This document shows positions 24,063 to 33,973 of a DNA stretch of 64,000 nucleotides, piece after piece. The stretch's first letter is position 1; the number at the start of each line of letters is the position of its first letter. The notes under the pieces were generated by a model. That model saw only the letters and a list, made by a program, of their open reading frames with translations, did no database searches and was not told the origin of the DNA. Position numbers and translations under genes: made by a program. Source of the stretch: Blastocladiella emersonii ATCC 22665 (taxonomy: Eukaryota; Blastocladiomycota; Blastocladiomycetes; Blastocladiales; Blastocladiaceae); assembly GCA_025594325.1 (NCBI GenBank), contig JANHCV010000004.1:434001-498000 (forward strand). Reading direction: 5' to 3'.

Positions 24063-25964
24063 TTACAGCCCGCCAAACACGCGGGCCGCGACATTGACGA
24101 GGGGCGCGTCCGCGATCCCGCGGGCCGCGAGGACGGCCGCGGCGGCGCGTGTCTGGCACGCGACGGCCTCGAGCGCGGGACGGGCGGGGCGGCCGAGGGC
24201 GCCGACCTGGATGGCGCCGTTGACGCGTTCGGCGAGGAGCGCGCGCTGGGCGGGGTCGAGGAGCGGGGCGACGACGGGGACGGTGCGCGGGTCGGCGTAC
24301 GCGACGAGCGAGAAGACGGCGAGCAGGCGCGGCTGGACGAGTTCGGCGGGGAGCGCGGTCGGCGAGGTGGTGTCGTGGCCGTACGGCGCGAGGGTGCGGC
24401 GGCCGTAGTCGAGGGCGGCGAGGAGCGGGGCCGGTGGTGCGCCCGTGGCGGAGGCGGCGTCGCGCTCGGCGAGCGACGCGGCGACGAGCTCGACAAACTT
24501 TTGGCACTGCAGGGCGAAGCGGGTTTCCGGGTGGCGGTCGAGGAAGGCCGGGTACGCGGCGTCGATGGCGGCGAGCGCGCGGTCCATGTCGCCGTCGAGG
24601 ATGGCCTCGCGGATCGCGGCGCGCTGCTCCATTTCGCGCAGCTGCTCGCGCACGTCGGCCGCGTCCGATGCCGCCGCCGCAGCGGACGCGCCGTCCACGT
24701 CCATGGCGTCGCCGCCGTGGCTCGCACCAGCAGCGGAAGATGGAGATTCAGGGGCCGAGGCGGACGAGGCGGCAATCTTCTGCCGCTGGCGCAGGAGGGC
24801 GGCGGCCGTCTTCTTGTACCCGTGGTGGACGAGGTAGCCGAGGACGAGGTCGGTGAGCTGGCGGACCGAGGGGTCGGGGACGGCGGGGTTGGGGCGCACG
24901 ATCTTGTCCCATGCGGCGGCGCGCAGGTCGGCGGCGTAGGCGGCAATGTCGAACTTGAAGGGAGCATGCCCAAAGTTGGCGGCGACGACCTCGCCCGGGG
25001 TGCGCATGCCGACGGCCGGGTAGAGGGGCTTGGAGATGGGGGCCGAGTTGCCCGAGGCGGGGACGGGGGTGGTCGGGAAGGGGAGGTTGGTGAAGGCGGT
25101 GCCGAGGTTGACGCCGTTCTTGGTGAAGAAGGCGGAGCGCGCCGCAAAGTTGATACCGCAACCGATCACGTCGCCGGTGGTGAAGGTCGGGCCGTAGGCC
25201 TTGCCCGAGCCCGAGGACTGGAAGATGTTGCCGTCGTCACCGTGGTAGCCCCACGAGTGCTGCTCCCAGCCGGGCAGGCGGTTGAGGGCGACGCCCTGGG
25301 CGCAGAAGCCGACGCTGATGTACCCCTCGCGGCCCTTGGAGACGATCTGGACCTCGTAGTAGTAGATGCCGGTGGCCATGGGGATCGGGTAGTTTGCGCG
25401 GACGGCGGCGGCGTCCGTGTCGCTGCGGCCGGGCCCCGTGTAGTCGACGCGCTGGTGGGCGTCCTTGAGCTCGAGCAGGCCGCACTTGTCGCGCTGGTTC
25501 CACGCGCTCGGCAGCTGGATGTGCAGGCCGTCGGCGGCGGGCAGCGCGGCGCCCATGACGGGGTTGTAGGTGGGCGCGCCGAACGCGGCGCTCGCGGGGC
25601 TGAGCGGGCCGGGTGCCGCGGCGGAGAGCGGGCTCGCGAGGGCGGAAACGGCGGCGGCAGTCGCGCTCAGCGTCATGGGGCTCGTCGAGGTGGCGGGCGA
25701 GACGCCGGCGGCGAAGGCGGCGGCCGAGGTGGCGGGGTCGGCGAGCTCGAGGCGCGGGGCAATGGCGAGGGTGCGCAGGTAGGCGGGCAGGTTGCGGTTG
25801 ATGCCCGCGTCGCCCACGACACCGTCCTCGTCGGCGCCGGCCGCACTGGCAGTGCCGGGCGCGCCGGCAAGCGCAGCGGGGCCCGTGGCGAGGTGCAGGG
25901 CGGCGGCGAACGGCTGCTTGACGGGAGCGGCGAGCGGGGGCGCGCTCGCGAACTGGCCGTCCAT
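24063..25964 (-). CDS. RanBPM/Gid1-type protein (SPRY-LisH-CTLH-CRA)
   Basis: An intronless gene of 633 codons. Members of this family (human RANBP9/10, yeast Gid1/Vid30) are scaffold and substrate-receptor-binding subunits of the GID/CTLH E3 ubiquitin ligase in cytosol and nucleus. After a low-complexity Ala/Pro N terminus, the SPRY domain spans about 160-335 (GIYYYEVQIVSKGREGYISVGF, then HSWGYHGDDGN, then FFTKNGVNLG). A LisH motif follows at about 366-395 (LVLGYLVHHGYKKTAAALL), then an acidic linker, a CTLH segment (about 436-495, AIREAILDGDMDRALAAID) and a CRA domain to the C terminus. Length and domain order fit the family. The ATG is 605 bp from the start of the divergent DUF2009 gene, so both likely use one bidirectional promoter region. 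Confidence 0.93.
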   Translation of the reverse strand: MDGQFASAPPLAAPVKQPFAAALHLATGPAALAGAPGTASAAGADEDGVVGDAGINRNLPAYLRTLAIAPRLELADPATSAAAFAAGVSPATSTSPMTLSATAAAVSALASPLSAAAPGPLSPASAAFGAPTYNPVMGAALPAADGLHIQLPSAWNQRDKCGLLELKDAHQRVDYTGPGRSDTDAAAVRANYPIPMATGIYYYEVQIVSKGREGYISVGFCAQGVALNRLPGWEQHSWGYHGDDGNIFQSSGSGKAYGPTFTTGDVIGCGINFAARSAFFTKNGVNLGTAFTNLPFPTTPVPASGNSAPISKPLYPAVGMRTPGEVVAANFGHAPFKFDIAAYAADLRAAAWDKIVRPNPAVPDPSVRQLTDLVLGYLVHHGYKKTAAALLRQRQKIAASSASAPESPSSAAGASHGGDAMDVDGASAAAAASDAADVREQLREMEQRAAIREAILDGDMDRALAAIDAAYPAFLDRHPETRFALQCQKFVELVAASLAERDAASATGAPPAPLLAALDYGRRTLAPYGHDTTSPTALPAELVQPRLLAVFSLVAYADPRTVPVVAPLLDPAQRALLAERVNGAIQVGALGRPARPALEAVACQTRAAAAVLAARGIADAPLVNVAARVFGGL

Positions 25965-26569
25965 GGTTGCTTCTGGTTGGATGTGTTACGTTGCTTGCTT
26001 CGTGGTCGAGTGTTGGGGAGAGGAAAGGAGAGGAGAGGGAGCGCGGACCGAACGCGTCGGGCGGCGGGGCGGGCCGCGGCTCCCACGCGTCCGCCCGCCG
26101 CTCTCGCCCACGCGCGACCACGCGACCCGACGCGCAACTTGTCCCCTCCCCTCGCCCCTCGTCTCTCTCCCCTCCCTCTCTCTCGCTGAGATCCGCGACT
26201 CGGTGCACCGCCGCCGCTCCACGCATCGACGACCCTCGCGCACGCGCACCCGCCGCGCCGCGCCGCGCCGATCTCGCCACGCTGGCGCCCGGCCGCCGAC
26301 CCCCACCTGCCGCTCGCGGCCCGACCCCGCCGCCCACCAAGCGCCCCGCCGCCGACGATCGCGACGAGGAGCCCGCTGCTGCCGCGACCTCCGCGACCGC
26401 GCCCACCGAGCCCGCGCGCAAGCGCCGCCGCAAGGAGAAGAAGCTGCGCCAGAAGCAGTGGCGCGACGACCAGGCCGCCCGCCGCTCTGCTGCTGCCGTC
26501 GAGCCCGCCTCGGCCGATCCACCTACCGCTGCTCCACCCGCACCCGCCGTACCCGCACCCGCGCCCAAG
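25965..26569. promoter_or_regulatory. Divergent promoter region, Gid1-like / DUF2009 genes
   Basis: Pyrimidine-rich tracts such as CTCTCTCCCCTCCCTCTCTC near 26160 are typical of fungal start-site regions. The plus-strand frame of DUF2009 stays open through almost the whole interval, but has no ATG. Confidence 0.5.
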
Positions 26570-28519
26570 ATGAGCTTCGCGTACCGCCGCTTCGGGTCCG
26601 CGCGCCGCGCGCCCGTCGAGGAGTCGACGCCCGAGGAGACGCACCAGCGCCACGAGCAGCTCGCCCGCATCCTGACCGGCGAGCCCGACGCCGCCGCCGC
26701 CGTGCTCGGCCCGTCGTCCGCACCGGCGCTCGGCGGGAACCTCACCGAGGCCGAGCTCGCCGCCGACTTTGACCCCGCCCTGTGCATCGAGTGCCAGGAC
26801 CACCCCGCCGACCTCGTCTGCCACGGCTGCGCCGACGACAAGTACTGCTCCGTCTGCTTCCACGCACAGCACCGCAAGTCGCCCGGCCGCCTCGCCCACA
26901 AGTCGACCCCGATCCACGGCGGTGCTGCGGCCGAGAACGGCGACGCTGCTGCCGCGTCCGCTGCCGCCGCCAACGGCGACGCGATGGCGACCGACTCGCC
27001 CATGGACACGTCGTCGGCCGAGAGCCCGACCGCTGCCCCCGCTCCCGCCGCCGCGCCCGCCGCGCCCGTCGTCGCCAGCCCCTCGGCCACCCACAACGCC
27101 GCCGAGTTCGGCGCCTGGCTCACGGAGCGGTGCCAGTGGATCCCCGTGCGCATGTCGCTGCCCGAGCGCAAGCTGCTGCGCCTGCTCGACGCCGCCCTGC
27201 GCGTCTCCGAGTACACGGACCGCGTCGACATCCTCGCCGCCGGCTCGCGCACCCAGCGCATGGTCACCCAGATCCGCGAGGTGTGTCAGACCCTCGCCGG
27301 CCTCGTCGTCGCCGCCGACTACCAGCTCGGCCAGGAGCTCTTTGCCGACCGCGACTTTGCCGCCAACGCCGCCTGGTACGCCCACGTCTTCGAGCTCGGC
27401 CGCCGCCACAAGATCCTCAACCCCGACAAGATGCGCGCCACCTACGGCAAGCTCATCGTGCTGCTCCAGGACGCGGCCCTCCCCGAGGTCCAGCGCCTGC
27501 TCGGCTTCGACGTGATCGCCCCCGTCAAGACCGTCCACCGCGTCCTGTCGCAGCACGGCGCCCTCCACCTGCTCATGGACCCCATGGTCCTCGACGCCAC
27601 CGCCGAGATCATCTCCGACGGGAAACCGCGCCGCGTCATCGACGCCGAGATCCGCCGCAAGGAGCACGCCGTCGACACCCTCGCCCGCAAGTACGCCACC
27701 CCGTCGCTCACCGCCGACGACCTGCGCTCCGTCCTTTACTCCATCGGCGACCACCACCATTACCTCCATTTTCATCGGGACCCGTGCGACCACCTCCTCA
27801 AGCACCTCAACACCTTCTTTGGCGGCGAGGAGCCCGTCGGGGGCAGTCTGGCGATCCGCGCCGGCAGTTTTGGGGCCCGATTGACCCATTCACACGCCAA
27901 GCAATACGCGTACGTTTCGCAATCACTTGCCTTGTGGCGTGAAATCGAAAACGACATGTTCATGCTCTGGTCGCTCGCCGAGGCCGACCTGCTGTCGAGC
28001 GACGGGTACCGGCTGCGCAACACGGGCCAGGGCCTCAACCGCGTGCAGGCGTGCCCGAACGTCGGCCGCGCCATGCACGCGATCCTGCGTCGCGCGCAGA
28101 CGCGGCTCGGGTCGTGGGTCGGGTCCAGCGTCATCCACCTCGGCGACGAGAACGTGCCCAACGCGCTCATGTTCATCGACAAGTACACGCAGGTGCCGCG
28201 CATCCTGCACCCGGTCCTCAAGGCCGTCGACCGCCTCGAGTCCGAGATCCACGCGCACCCGGCGCTGCGCGAGTTCCTCCGCGCCCAGTACGGCGCCGAC
28301 GACACGGTGCGCCGCGCCCAGTGCGCCATCCTCGAGGACTTCTTCAAGCACGCGTTTGACGGGTCCGGCGCCGACAACTTCAACTCGGCCGGCAGCTGCA
28401 TCGACGGCCGCCTCACCAGCGCGTGGAACTGGTGCTCCGCCATCGAGAAGAAACCCTACTTCCCCATCTTCCTCCTCACGGGCTTCGTCGGGTTCGACGG
28501 CGAGTCGTTTGACGTGTGA
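26570..28519 (+). CDS. B-box zinc finger plus DUF2009 (UPF0652 family) protein
   Basis: The function of this conserved eukaryotic family is not known to me. From the first in-frame ATG it encodes 649 residues. A B-box-like finger lies at 72-110: Cys72, 75, 84, 87, 93 and 96, with His98/101/110 (CIEC, CHGC, CSVC). An Ala-rich linker follows, then the DUF2009 region with its hallmark strings LYSIGDHHHYLHFHRDPCDH, TFFGGEE, THSHAKQYAYVSQSLALWREI and, at the end, FLLTGFVGFDGESFDV. The frame is open for 200 codons upstream of the ATG, including a basic, nuclear-localisation-like stretch (RKRRRKEKKLRQKQ) with coding-like codon use. The true start may therefore be a non-AUG codon or lie in an unseen upstream exon. 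It is divergent from the Gid1-like gene. Confidence 0.86.
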   Translation: MSFAYRRFGSARRAPVEESTPEETHQRHEQLARILTGEPDAAAAVLGPSSAPALGGNLTEAELAADFDPALCIECQDHPADLVCHGCADDKYCSVCFHAQHRKSPGRLAHKSTPIHGGAAAENGDAAAASAAAANGDAMATDSPMDTSSAESPTAAPAPAAAPAAPVVASPSATHNAAEFGAWLTERCQWIPVRMSLPERKLLRLLDAALRVSEYTDRVDILAAGSRTQRMVTQIREVCQTLAGLVVAADYQLGQELFADRDFAANAAWYAHVFELGRRHKILNPDKMRATYGKLIVLLQDAALPEVQRLLGFDVIAPVKTVHRVLSQHGALHLLMDPMVLDATAEIISDGKPRRVIDAEIRRKEHAVDTLARKYATPSLTADDLRSVLYSIGDHHHYLHFHRDPCDHLLKHLNTFFGGEEPVGGSLAIRAGSFGARLTHSHAKQYAYVSQSLALWREIENDMFMLWSLAEADLLSSDGYRLRNTGQGLNRVQACPNVGRAMHAILRRAQTRLGSWVGSSVIHLGDENVPNALMFIDKYTQVPRILHPVLKAVDRLESEIHAHPALREFLRAQYGADDTVRRAQCAILEDFFKHAFDGSGADNFNSAGSCIDGRLTSAWNWCSAIEKKPYFPIFLLTGFVGFDGESFDV

Positions 28520-28665
28520 TCGATGCCCCTCCTCCTCCCCTCCCTCCCTCCCTCCCTCCCTCTTGCTCCAGCTGACGCGAGTCGACGACCGACCGATTGA
28601 ATGAACGAATGAATACATAGCACCACACACTTTCTCTCTGCACCTCGACCACGACTCTCTCTCGC
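28520..28665. other. Short convergent intergenic region with CCCT tract
   Basis: The 3' ends of the DUF2009 and LEA2-like genes face each other here. A (CCCT)n microsatellite lies at about 28535-28562. Confidence 0.6.
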
Positions 28666-29292
28666 TCAACTCCGTGCCGCCAGCGGCGGGAGAGACATGC
28701 ACGGGATATCGCTGAGCCGGCTCGACACGGGGAGCCCGGGCAGCAGCGCGCGCCACCCGCTGACCTTGGCCGCGCCCGTGATGGTGACGGGCAGCCGCTT
28801 GACGACCATGCCGCTGCCGCACAGCTTCTCGAGCAGCGCCAGGTTGTCGGACGCGATGGGCAGCACGAACCGCGTCGACTTGAGCGGCGCCAGCACGCTG
28901 CCCGCGGGCACCGTCACCCGCACGAGTGCGCGGCCCTCGGACTGTACCTCGACGTCGAATGCGCGCGTCTCGAGCTTCGAACCGAGTGTGTTCCACACAG
29001 CGATGCTCGCTTCCATGTCCGGGAGCAGGGTGACGGTGGATGTGCCGTTCGCCGCGCGCTGGCGGATCTCGATAAAGTCGACCATGATCGCGCTCTGCTT
29101 CCACACGACGTAGAGCGCGGCAATGGACGCGAAGATGAGCAGGCCAGCGACTAGCCCGACGCCGAACCGGCGGCGGCGGGACTTGATAGCGGCTGCGGCC
29201 TGCGCTGCGCTCGTGGACGCGGCCGCGTCTTTCTCGACGTCGGCGTCTTCCTTGCGCGAGTGCGGGAACCGTATGATGGGCGCGACTTTCAT
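28666..29292 (-). CDS. Single-pass membrane protein with LEA2-like extracellular domain
   Basis: An intronless gene of 208 codons. A basic cytosolic N terminus (about 55 residues, ending KSRRRRFG) is followed by one transmembrane helix (VGLVAGLLIFASIAALYVVW). The ectodomain has alternating beta-strand patterns (ALVRVTVPAGSVLAPLKSTR, VVKRLPVTITGAAKVSG) that recall the LEA_2/WHy fold found in many fungal vacuolar or surface proteins. No catalytic motif is visible. It is convergent with the DUF2009 gene. The fold assignment is by pattern only. Confidence 0.7.
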   Translation of the reverse strand: MKVAPIIRFPHSRKEDADVEKDAAASTSAAQAAAAIKSRRRRFGVGLVAGLLIFASIAALYVVWKQSAIMVDFIEIRQRAANGTSTVTLLPDMEASIAVWNTLGSKLETRAFDVEVQSEGRALVRVTVPAGSVLAPLKSTRFVLPIASDNLALLEKLCGSGMVVKRLPVTITGAAKVSGWRALLPGLPVSSRLSDIPCMSLPPLAARS

Positions 29293-30611
29293 GCTGCTTA
29301 CATGGGTGCTGCTGATACTGTAGTGCGTTCGTTCTCCTCGAACCAGCGAGGGATGGATAGTGCTGGCAAGACGGGGGAGAAGCAGCGCCACGAGGGCTTG
29401 TAGACGAAGCGGAGCGGAAGCTCCGTGGCTTGGGCTGCGGGCACTGAATTTGATCGAAACCATGATCCGAGGCTGGCGGAGCGACGCGCCGGTGTGGCGC
29501 AACGCGTGCCATGCACTCCTCGACGCGTCGGACTTGCTGCGTTGTTGCCGCCCTCGACTCGCAACGCCTCGAGGGCCTTCCTCTGCTTCGTGATCCCGGC
29601 GCCGCTCGAGCGTTTCCGCGCGTCAGCGAAGGTCGAGCGAGATCTTGACCTACGAGCCAATGATCACCTCCTCGCTCCCGTCGCCAAGCACTGACAATTC
29701 GGCGCGAGCGCTGTAACTCTGTATCCGCGTCGAATCCGAGGCCGTCATCGACACGTGGTGCGACCCGCCGAGGCCCTCCTAGTCGGGCGCGTTTAGCGCC
29801 GCGGCAGCGTTCGCTTTGGCGGGAGGACGGTGGCCGTGGGTGGCATCGGCTAGGGAGCGGTGGTGCTCGAAATCTTCCACCCGAGCGGGGCGACGCGGCC
29901 GAAGATGGACCGCGGGACGCCTGTGGCGAACACGCGCGAGAAGCGCCGCGGCTATGGTGCCACGATGGCCGTGGGCTCGATCCTGAGCCTCTGAACTCTG
30001 ACGGCTCGCCGTTCATGATGCGTGGACTCCTCGAAAACGGGTGACGCGGGCGGCGATGCAGAGGCTCTTTGCGGCGCCGCGACCTGGACTGGAACCGCGT
30101 CATACCGATGCTGTGCAGCTATTGCCGTGACGGCGGGCTCACCGGATGCCGTGTCGCTCAGCGTGGACCCGTTCGGCTTGTCCGTGTTGCTGCGCAGTAC
30201 CTGCGACCGAGAATATGTACTCACCCTTGAGTTTGCGTCATGAGCATGTTACAGGTCCCCCGCAGCGTCGAATACGTTTGGCGGCGGAGGCGAAAGACAA
30301 GTGGCCTCGGTTGGGCGACTGCCATCGAGGTGGAAGCGAGTAGAGCGGTCAAGGTCAGTTGCACTGCGGTGACATAAGTGGGGCCCCGGCGTAAGTGTGT
30401 TCGATCCCGGATCATTCGAAAGTCCGAAACCGGGACTGCTGCGATAAAAGACTGAGCTTGACCGTGCGGATTCAGACACCGCGCATTCACTTTTTTTCGC
30501 TGTTGTCGCTGCGAACGGCCGACGGAAAGGCCTATTTTCCCATGAGTATTTGCTAGGAAAAGAGATCGAGCAGCGAGTGGCTGTGGGGGACGCGAACCGG
30601 AAGCGCTCCAG
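29293..30611. other. Interval without a supportable gene
   Basis: This lies between the LEA2-like gene start and the right repeat arm. I see no protein-like frame of useful length and no RNA gene. Confidence 0.5.
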
Positions 30612-33401
30612 CGGGAGACGCGAGACGCGTCGCAATATCACGTGTGTCTCGCACCCGACGCGTTGCGCCACCCCGCTCGAGATCAGATCTCCCGGTTGGC
30701 ATCACCCAGCTGCATCACCAACGTGCGCGAACCAGGCGTCGAGAGTTTTCCGTGTCGACCAGCAAGCCAATAGAGAGCGAGAGAGCGATTCCGCCAGGTG
30801 GGTCGTGACGCGAGGGCGCCGTGACCGCTTTCACGCTTCGTGGACCGCTTCAAGGAAGGACCAGTCCAGTCCAGTCCAGGCCACGAATGTAGCGAGGACT
30901 TTGTAACCATCAAGCGTTGTGAGAGTGAGGGCCGTGTCTCGTTGACACGAAATCGGCCGAGTACTGTTGCTCAGCAGCAGGTTGAGCTTGGCGACGGATA
31001 CGGACGGCTGTCTCGTTGTTGAGGTATTGCGAAAACTAACACCCACTCTATCGAAATCGCGCATTTCTCCTCAAGAAAACGCCCGGGCTGGTCAGCTGCG
31101 CAAGCTCTGCGCTATGTGCGAGGTGTCCGCGCGAGAGCTTTGCAGCGCGCGGCCCATGCTCAACGTCGCCTTCTCGCTGTCCAAGCACACGAACGTGTGG
31201 CCGAGGTAATCGAGCCGGTCGCATGCCTTGTGTTACAAAGCAACTCGTTGAGGCTGTTGGGCGCCTCTGAAGCCTTGACCACACTGTCCGACCTGTGCGC
31301 GCGTGATGCCGCCTCCGCTACGACCGCGGAATCGCGACGACTGGGTCACGAGAATGTTTGAACGCATGCTCTGTCCATTAATTTCACTGTCACTCGAAGC
31401 TCACGACCTCGATCGCGGCCAGCACCACGGACGTCGCGACCTCGACGGCGAGCGTGCGGTACACGGTCCGCATCAGGCGCTGCCACAGCGCATCGCGGAC
31501 CGACCCGCCCTCCTCGCGGACCACAACTTCCAAACACGCGGCCGCGTCCTCGGGGTACTCGATCTTGCGCGTGCGCACCACTGACTCGGCGGCGGGATCG
31601 AGCGAGAGCCGCACGACGGCCATCTGCAGTGGCAGGTCGATGAGGCACGACGCCGACTCGACGGCGAGCGTCAGACCGAACAGGCGCGCGAGCTGCCACG
31701 CGTCCACGGGGCGGTCGGCCGAAAGCACAAGCGGCCGCAGGCATGCATGCACAATGTTGGTCGCCGTCGGCAGCACGAAGCGCGCGAGGAGCGGGAGCGC
31801 GATCGCGCCGTGCGCGCGCGAGTACGGCCGGTCGGCGCGGATGTGGTCGCGGGCCGTCGCGAAGAGGCCCTTGGGCTGAACAGCGACGATGCGGCGGACG
31901 TTGGCGACGACGAGTGGCGCAAACGCGAACGTGTGGATCGCGCCCTGCACGGAGCGCGTCGTGAGCGCGAGTGCCGCACCAGCGACCGTGTTGAGCTCGA
32001 GCTCGAGCTCGGCGGCGGTATCGGCGGCGATCCCGAGGAACGGTGCGATCGTCTCGGTGACGGGGATCAGCTCGGCCGCGAGAGACGTGGCAACGTCGGC
32101 GGCGAACCCGGGCAGCGCGCGGTTGAGGCCGCGGCGGTACCCGAGCCGCGAGTAGACGGTGCGCAGCGTCAACCAGTACCCGCCCGCCGTCGTCATGACT
32201 GGGTGCGTCTTCTCCGAGGAGACCTCGTCCTCCTCCTTGTCCTCGCACGTCGGGCGGTACTCGGCGAGCGTCAGCATCGAGGCCGTCTCGAACGGCGCCG
32301 CGGGGGCCGCCACGAGGAGCGCGAAAACGGAGGCGAGCGCCGTTGTGATCACGGCGGCGCCGCGAGGCGAGAGCGCAAAGTGGGTGAGTTCGTCGGCGAG
32401 ATCCATGGCAGGGTGATGGTTGTTGTGTTGCGTTGAAGGAGAGGGGGGCGCCGAGGTCGGGCCTCTTTCTTGACTTTCTTGAGCGCCGCCGCTCTTGGAC
32501 GCCGACCCCCGCTCACCAACCGCCGTACCGCAATGAATACAGTATGCCATGCGGCGACGGGAACCCGATGCAATGGAATGGAATCCTCTTCAGGGACGCT
32601 TCCACGGCGCTCGGTTTGACGACGTCGACGGGACCTCGTCCGTGCGGGCTGCGGTGGTCGCCACGGGACTCCGGAGGGTTCGTGAGGTTGTCAGGCCATG
32701 CCTGCTCCCTTCCTTCATCCCATACGGACCTTGAGGGTGGCTGGAGCGGACGGAGGGCGTTTCTGCCGCTGGCGTCGTCGACGGCAGGAGTGCGCCGGGT
32801 CTCGCGCCGCCGCCAGCGTAGCAACGCAGCGTCGCAAGGCACACCTTGCAGCGCGGAGTTGGCGATGCGGCGACAGTGCCGAACAGACTGCGCTGGGCCT
32901 CTCTTGATTGGTTCAGGCCTGCGTTGTGCGCGGTCGTTTAATGTGTGCCGTAAGGGGAACGGACTCGGTCCGCACTCGCAGTAAACGGTCTCAGGGCGCC
33001 GCACCACGGACGTGTCCTGTACCGCGCGTGAGCCGTCAAAGTCGGTTCCGTGCGCGGGAACGGTCGTGTCGTTGCTTCACGGTCAAGCTGTACTCGTTCC
33101 GCGTCGCCCGCCCTGAAGCGAGGCGCGAGCGCCGGGACTTGTCTCAGCGGCTGACCTGGAGTCCGCCCAACGGTACGGCGAGCAACGAGACGCGTAGCGC
33201 ACCTACTCGTCCCGTCGCTTCCTGTACGCAGATGAGATGAATTGCGACGTCGAACTGCCGGCTAATTTCACTTGCAGATGTGAACGATGAGACTCGACCG
33301 CGTCGATGAGCAACTGCCAGCGTTTATAGGGAACACTTTCGCTCAGGAGCGCTCAAAAAGAACCAAAACCTAGGTGTATAGAGACTTTTGCTGCGCGACA
33401 C
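30612..33401 (-). repeat. Right arm of the 2,790-bp inverted repeat
   Basis: Reverse complement of 19154-21943, with no net indel and no difference in the parts compared. The spacer between the arms is 8,668 bp. The outer end (33401) carries what is the K+ channel 3' flank in the left arm, now detached from any channel gene, so this copy is probably the derived one. Confidence 0.95.
31390..32406 (-). CDS. Divergent mitochondrial-carrier-like protein, copy 2
   Basis: The translation is identical over all 338 codons to the gene at 20149-21165, on the opposite strand. It keeps its own upstream (32407-33401) and downstream flanks because the whole arm was copied. It is intact, so both copies could be expressed. 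Identity this complete means a very recent duplication, ongoing gene conversion, or an assembly artefact. See copy 1 for the membrane modules and the reasons for the tentative SLC25-like assignment. Confidence 0.7.
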   Translation of the reverse strand: MDLADELTHFALSPRGAAVITTALASVFALLVAAPAAPFETASMLTLAEYRPTCEDKEEDEVSSEKTHPVMTTAGGYWLTLRTVYSRLGYRRGLNRALPGFAADVATSLAAELIPVTETIAPFLGIAADTAAELELELNTVAGAALALTTRSVQGAIHTFAFAPLVVANVRRIVAVQPKGLFATARDHIRADRPYSRAHGAIALPLLARFVLPTATNIVHACLRPLVLSADRPVDAWQLARLFGLTLAVESASCLIDLPLQMAVVRLSLDPAAESVVRTRKIEYPEDAAACLEVVVREEGGSVRDALWQRLMRTVYRTLAVEVATSVVLAAIEVVSFE

Positions 33402-33973
33402 TTCATCGCGACGTAACGCCTGGGTGCTCCATATCTTGTTCCTGTTGTCTCTATGATGTACGCGTATCAATTTCCGAGGATTTCTCGTGCATTTGCCTGC
33501 TTGCAACGACCCAAGCTGAGGTTGAGGTACGATTAGACGCGAACGGGAACGAGTCCGCCTCGTGTTGCGCACCGCGGTTGTTGAGCAGACAGCCGTCCTC
33601 TGGGTCGACTAGCCGTGCGATCCTGTGCGAGTCGGCGGCGAGCGGAAGCGTCCAGCGAGTGAAAGCAGCGATTGAGCGAAAGCATCCAGTGAGCCGTAGT
33701 CTGTGAGGCTCAGCAAGTACGATTGCTTTCCGGATCGCTCGCTCGCGCTTTTGACCCGAGCACGGACGCGACTGAGCCGACCAGGCGCAACAGCTGACAT
33801 CGGATCTCGCCGCCTGTCCGATCCACCAGGTCAGCGTGATCGGAACTTCTGCAGCAGCCCCCCTGTCTGCACCGTCATGAGCAGGCATGCGAGCCAGCAG
33901 ACACTCGAACGCCCCGAAACAAAAAGTGTGCAAGAGAAACGGGTTTGGCGGGTATATTGCGATCATCTCATCC
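32407..33973. other. Interval: outer part of right repeat arm plus unique flank
   Basis: 32407-33401 is repeat arm (upstream region of copy 2). 33402-33973 is unique and is the 3' flank of the hydrolase gene. No gene is recognised. Confidence 0.55.
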
